Source of the DNA: Mesorhizobium sp.
Lineage (GTDB): Bacteria; Pseudomonadota; Alphaproteobacteria; Rhizobiales; Rhizobiaceae
Assembly (NCBI RefSeq): GCF_017306585.1
Contig: NZ_JAFKIC010000122.1
Span: forward strand, 1-64,000
DNA length: 64,000 bases
Direction of reading: 5' to 3'
Shown: piece after piece, positions 60,537-64,000 of the stretch
How the letters are laid out: every line of letters starts with the position of its first letter
Numbering within the stretch: position 1 is the first letter of the stretch
Notes under the pieces: generated by a model
Told to the model about the DNA's origin: nothing
The model's database searches: none
Seen by the model: only the letters and a program-made list of their open reading frames with translations
Translations under genes and position numbers: made by a program

Positions 60537-61050
60537 CTATGGTTCAGTTGCCTCATCACTTTTCTCACCGGGTCTGACGAGAATTTGTATCCGGCGCTTG
60601 GGGCTTCTCCCGCCATACGGCTTGCCCTTCCTGTTAAACCCGGCCTTCTCAAGCGTGCTCAGCATCCGTGCATTGTCGGTACGTGCTGTCGCGAACAAGC
60701 CTCGGCCTGCTGCAAGACGGATCGCTTCGTCCACCAACTGGTGGGACAGGCCTTTGCCTTGCGCCTTCAGCGTTACGAACACATAGCCGAGCTCGAAAGG
60801 AAATGCCTTCGCGTCGATGTTGAACCCCGCCTTCTCGCTGATGCGCTCTCTGTAACTCGCGAGAGGATTCTTGAGCGCCGCGATGCCCTTGGGACCCTCG
60901 CCCTGCGAAAACGAGCGCTTCCGCTTGCTTGACGTTTTTGGCGACAACAGCCTCGCCCACTTCTCCACCCTCGTGCACAAGGCGCGTGAAGGTGGCGCGG
61001 CGCTTCGGGGTAAACTTGCCAGGTTTGCCCGAACTGAGCTTCTCAGTCAT
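60537..61050 (-). pseudogene. GNAT-family acetyltransferase, frameshifted
   Basis: The upstream part (from ATG 61050) reads MTEKLSSGKPGKFTPKRRAT and VVAKNVKQAEALVFA. At about 60905-60915 the frame shifts, after which KGIAALKNPLASYRERISEK, VFVTLKAQGKGLSHQLVDEA and NARMLSTLEKAGFNRKGKPY give a GNAT fold with the acetyl-CoA motif Q-x-x-G-x-x. Restoring one indel joins both into one protein of about 170 residues. So either the gene is broken or the sequence has an error. Its ATG overlaps the (ancestral) stop of the gene upstream, showing they once formed an operon. Confidence 0.7.
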
Positions 61051-61694
61051 GCCGGAACTCCAGTCTCGCGGTCGAGCGCGCCTAAAAGATACGCGTCAAC
61101 GCATTCATAGTGCCAGTTGGTCCGGGTGCTCGTCATGAACCGCACGGCTCGCCCGTTCCCGATCTGCGGCTCGCTCGCCGAATTTTAGAAGACAATGCGC
61201 GGTCCCTGGTTGCCGCCGGTGAGACGGTCGAACAGCGGAAGGTAGTCTTTGCCGCCGAAGAATAGGACCGGCTCCGTCTTGCCTTGCGGCAGCATCGAAA
61301 AATCCTGACAGCGTTCGCTTTTGCGCCTGCGCTTGTACGCATTCGCCTGCGCCGTGAAAGTGATGTCGTAGCAGGGCGTAAGAAACGCCGCCGCGATAAG
61401 GCCCCATCCCGCCGACAGGATGAACAGGTTCGAGACGCCGACCTTCGCCGCGAGCCTCCGGTAGAGTTCGAACGCCGGCAGCAGACAAAGCGGGTTCCCC
61501 TTCGGGTTCCGATTATAGGCGACAAGCTCCTCCCGCCATGTGCGCCCGCTCTTCGCTATATCGTCAGGCCGCGCAAACAGCACGCCGCCCAGAGCAGGCG
61601 CCGCCGCGGGGTCGGCCACGAACACGACGCGCCGTCCGTCGCTGGTCCTAAGGTATCCAGCATCCGACCTCTTGCGCGCCGCACATTGGATCAC
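61047..61694 (-). pseudogene. DUF6884/YaaA-like protein interrupted by a nonsense codon
   Basis: The open part (61185-61694) encodes 169 residues, including SNLFILSAGWGLIAAAFLTP and LFFGGKDYLPLFDRLTGG, a pattern I associate with DUF6884/YaaA-like proteins. After PRIVF a TAA at 61185-61187 stops it, but the same frame continues with NSASEPQIGNGRAVRFMTST and NWHYECVDAYLLGALDR to a TGA that overlaps the GNAT ATG. A single base change would restore a protein of about 215 residues. The ATGA coupling to the next gene only makes sense for the longer form. Confidence 0.65.
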
Positions 61695-62407
61695 GACGAC
61701 CGTGCAGTCTGCCCCATCACCAGCACCTGGTCTTCGAGGCAGCTCAGGAAATTGCGGTCATACATCTCATCGACGTGATTGGAATTCCATAGGCCCGATT
61801 TCCTCACCCTTTCCCTATCGCAATGATGCCCGAGCCAGCCTGCCGATGGCATGTCAGCCGCCTGCCTCCCGTAGTTGCTGAGGAGCGCGATAGCGTTGCG
61901 CTCGATATAGCCGCGGAGGCTACCGGGTCCCGGCTCGTCATTGACGCCCATCGACACGAGCGGCATCGCGCCGATGAACCGACTCACCTCGCGTTCGAGC
62001 GCAAGCTCGGCCGCCCGGATTTTAGGGTTCGCCGACTTCTCAACATCCCAGGTCGCGCAGGCATGCCCGTTGCGGGCGATGAGTGCCGTCCCGACGATCA
62101 GGCGAAAGATTGATCCGCGGTGATTGCCGCCACCGCTCTGCGCCTGGCCCCGATGCTGCGAAAGGCGCGTCCACAGCTTCGTGCCTGAGTTCGGTCTGAG
62201 CGCATGCGTGCCGACCCTGACGACGCGCGGACCCGCTCCGGTATCCGAACGGACCTCGCCGTCCTCCATGAAGAAATACACGCCGCGCTGTGGCCAGTCG
62301 AGCCTGCCGCTGCCGCTCGCAAGGGTTCTTGCACCGCCCGGGCAAGTGCTGAGCCGGTCGATTGCAGAATAAAACCTCTTTAGATCTTCAATGCGCTGCG
62401 AATCCAT
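61691..62407 (-). CDS. GIY-YIG-like nuclease-fold protein
   Basis: This 238-residue protein has, near residues 42-100, GVYFFMEDGE, then VVRVGTHALR and LWTRLSQHRGQA, with GNHRGSIFRLIVG following. The GVY and VRVG words correspond to the GIY and YIG strands, with R in LSQHR as a catalytic candidate. A later glutamate (RAAELALEREVSRFI) may complete the site. The family is seen beside DUF6884-like proteins; the role is unknown, with defence or repair as options. It is the first gene of a minus-strand operon and overlaps the next by four bases. It seems intact, unlike the two genes after it. Confidence 0.6.
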   Translation of the reverse strand: MDSQRIEDLKRFYSAIDRLSTCPGGARTLASGSGRLDWPQRGVYFFMEDGEVRSDTGAGPRVVRVGTHALRPNSGTKLWTRLSQHRGQAQSGGGNHRGSIFRLIVGTALIARNGHACATWDVEKSANPKIRAAELALEREVSRFIGAMPLVSMGVNDEPGPGSLRGYIERNAIALLSNYGRQAADMPSAGWLGHHCDRERVRKSGLWNSNHVDEMYDRNFLSCLEDQVLVMGQTARSS

Positions 62408-62534
62408 CCTTTGATCATACCCCGCAGCGCAGCAGTCTCACATCTTCGATTGATGCGAAACTCCTCCTTTATGTTGCCTATGTTGCCGTGGTACGGCGAT
62501 GCGGCCGTCCAGCAGCCTCAGGCCGGCTGCGCAG

Positions 62535-63251
62535 CTAGTCTTCTGTCTCGACATCGCCGCTTTGCTGGATTGAAAACTCTGGCATGATGTCGCCCGCCAG
62601 CAGCCTCTCCTTGCTCAGCAATCCGGCATCCTCGAGCGCCTCGAAATCCGGCAGATCGCGTAGCGTGTCGAGCCCGAACTCCAGCAGGAACTCTTTTGTC
62701 GTAACGTAGGTGTAGGGCGCACCAGGCGTCGGGCTACGCGGACCGGAGGCGATGAAGCCTGCGCCACGCAGATGGCCTATCAGGTCTCTGCTGATTTCCT
62801 TGCCGAAGAAGGATGACAATTCCGCGCGGGTGATCGGTTGGAAATAGGCCACACACATCAGCACCAGCACCTCGGACTGCGTAAGCTCGCTCGCGAATTC
62901 GTTTCCTCCGACCGCGGCGCGGATGGCATCGGCATAGGCCGGCCGCGTCAGGTGCTTCCAGCCACCCCCGACGGCGACCAGGTCGTAGGGCCGGCCGCGC
63001 AGTTCCTCACGGATATCGTCGATGAGGAGATCGATGCTGCAACTTCTGCCGACGATGCGGCCCAGCGCCTCGCGGCCGACCGGTTCACTGGCGGCGAAGA
63101 TCGTTGCCTCGACGCGTTGCATCCACTCGCGCCAGCGCGCCTCCGGCGGTAGGTGATCCATCTCCCGATCAAACAAATGGTCATTTGTTCGGCCGTCGCC
63201 TCCTTGAGCTTCTCCCCTTCTGCTACGTGCACTCTCCACCATCGTCTTCAC
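62535..63251 (-). CDS. scpB: ScpB-like segregation and condensation protein
   Basis: This 238-residue protein (or 235 from ATG 63242) has the ScpB tandem winged helices: RVEATIFAASEPVGREALGR (about 47-66), then LTQSEVLVLMCVAYFQPITR and GAPYTYVTTKEFLLEFGLDT. ScpB binds ScpA and the SMC complex for chromosome organisation. The N-terminal extension of about 40 residues and the neighbour DUF1403 indicate the second, accessory ScpB paralogue of rhizobia rather than the housekeeping copy, which normally follows scpA. Overlaps the DUF1403 stop. Confidence 0.75.
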   Translation of the reverse strand: MKTMVESARSRRGEAQGGDGRTNDHLFDREMDHLPPEARWREWMQRVEATIFAASEPVGREALGRIVGRSCSIDLLIDDIREELRGRPYDLVAVGGGWKHLTRPAYADAIRAAVGGNEFASELTQSEVLVLMCVAYFQPITRAELSSFFGKEISRDLIGHLRGAGFIASGPRSPTPGAPYTYVTTKEFLLEFGLDTLRDLPDFEALEDAGLLSKERLLAGDIMPEFSIQQSGDVETED

Positions 63252-64000
63252 AGCCCGTAGATGCGGAAGGTCGGGCGGCCGGACAGCTCACGCACGGCGC
63301 CGAGTTCGACCAGCCGGTCGAACAGGCGGCGCAGCCCACGGTCGCTCATGCCAGCGATCTTTTCCGAGGCAACGATCGCATCGTCGGACAGGAGCTTGTC
63401 GACAACAGCGTCCGCCGCCTTGGCCCTGAGTTTCGGCGCAACGGCAAGCAGCCGGTCCGCGCGGCGCTCGAGCTCGGCGGAAAGATCAATGGCCCGCAGC
63501 GCAGCGCGCGCCTGCGCGGCAAGCAGATTTTTGGCACGCTCAGGATTTGTCTCAGTACCTGTCGCCACAGAGCTGGTTGCCGATCGGCGCGGGCGGGCGC
63601 TTGTCCCTAAGGCTGCCTCGGCGCCGAGCAACGGCACCGCATGTACCCAACTGAGCCGTTGCGCCAGCAAGGCGTCTGCGAGCCAACATCCGAAGGCTCG
63701 TGCGAAGCCATATCTTTCGGCAGCCGTGAACGCGCCGGTCAGCATGCCGACCATTCCGATGCCGGCAGAAAGCTGTCGAAGATCGTCCGCCAGGTCGCTG
63801 ACTGCGTCGTCGTCGCGGCGCAGACCGAGGTCATCCAGCACCGCGCCGATGCTGGCCTCGGTCAGCAGTGTCTCGGCAGGCGTGCCGGCCAGCCGGCGCC
63901 AAGCCAGCAGCATCTTTCCGGCGGGGCCGACGGACAAAAAATCGCCCGGGCGTGTGAGCAGCACGGCGTCGCGCAGGGCGCTTTCACCCTCGACGCGGCC
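63248..64000 (-). CDS. DUF1403-family protein (partial, start outside window)
   Basis: The frame stays open to the right edge, so the start is missing; about 250 residues are visible. The text ALRDAVLLTRPGDF, KMLLAWRRLAGTPAETLL and YGFARAFGCWLADALLAQRL matches DUF1403, a rhizobial family of unknown function. It has a C-terminal winged-helix-like end (GLRRLFDRLVELGAVRELSG). It lies directly upstream of an scpB paralogue with overlapping stop and start, so the two are probably co-translated and may act together in DNA organisation. Confidence 0.7.
   Translation of the reverse strand, partial: GRVEGESALRDAVLLTRPGDFLSVGPAGKMLLAWRRLAGTPAETLLTEASIGAVLDDLGLRRDDDAVSDLADDLRQLSAGIGMVGMLTGAFTAAERYGFARAFGCWLADALLAQRLSWVHAVPLLGAEAALGTSARPRRSATSSVATGTETNPERAKNLLAAQARAALRAIDLSAELERRADRLLAVAPKLRAKAADAVVDKLLSDDAIVASEKIAGMSDRGLRRLFDRLVELGAVRELSGRPTFRIYGL

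Noticed and set aside
1-64000. CRISPR arrays, rRNA and tRNA genes
   Set aside because: No spaced direct-repeat array was seen, and no cloverleaf or rRNA-like stretch was recognised by reading; a tRNA scan was not possible.

Overview
The window is high-GC chromosomal or large-replicon DNA of an alphaproteobacterium, most likely Hyphomicrobiales/Rhizobiales and Mesorhizobium-like. The clues are an opine-dehydrogenase and ABC uptake cluster, a rhizobial palindromic intergenic repeat (671-767), a DUF1403 gene beside scpB at the right edge, and many short exported proteins with ATGA-type overlaps. No rRNA, tRNA or CRISPR array was seen. The genus is an inference from style and gene content, not from a marker gene.

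Region by region. 1-2408: the 3' end of an unknown gene, a 5'-truncated histidinol-dehydrogenase-like remnant, and a NitT/TauT-type ABC permease/ATPase pair. 2633-10586 (minus strand): one collinear cluster of a LysR regulator, flavin monooxygenase, two AhpD/CMD proteins, a polar amino-acid/opine-type ABC transporter and an opine dehydrogenase. 10587-11752: gene-poor DNA. 11753-20977: small exported proteins, a COG4705 membrane protein, an OmpR-type two-component system and a MacB/LolD-like exporter (exported protein, two ATPases, FtsX permease). TTACA-N4-TGTAA dyads sit in front of the flanking genes and suggest one regulon. 21056-28743: envelope and ion functions (two PAP2 phosphatases, DUF2127, a Tat-exported PCMT, a CDF-like protein, COG4280, a dual-specificity phosphatase, a ClC channel) plus a 5'-truncated lgt. 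28856-32810: exported small proteins, a DegP protease and a two-TM channel-like protein. 33287-39360: a flavinylation-based electron-transfer cluster (FMN-binding protein, ApbE, RnfD-FNR fusion) convergent with its own two-component system, a PepSY protein and a cytochrome b561.

39361-62407 is accessory DNA. It opens with a decayed nucleotidyltransferase-HEPN gene and a two-gene Mu-like transposon (about 40915-43936) whose inverted ends can be read. A defence-like locus follows: a PD-(D/E)XK-like protein divergent from an REase-DGQHR fusion; an XRE/P-loop NTPase divergent from an AbiEi-like/HipA fusion; and then, behind a striking double dyad, a collinear set DGQHR protein - radical SAM - GHKL ATPase - PIN (DUF4935) - GHKL ATPase (52214-60354). 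That set matches no phosphorothioation, deazaguanine or other named defence operon I know, and is the best candidate for an undescribed system. I infer that the radical SAM enzyme makes a modification or signal, the two Hsp90-type ATPases act as switches, the PIN protein is the nuclease effector and the DGQHR proteins sense or regulate. None of this is tested. A minus-strand operon with a GIY-YIG-like protein follows (60537-62407); its second gene carries a nonsense codon and its third a frameshift. The window ends with scpB and a partial DUF1403 gene on the minus strand.
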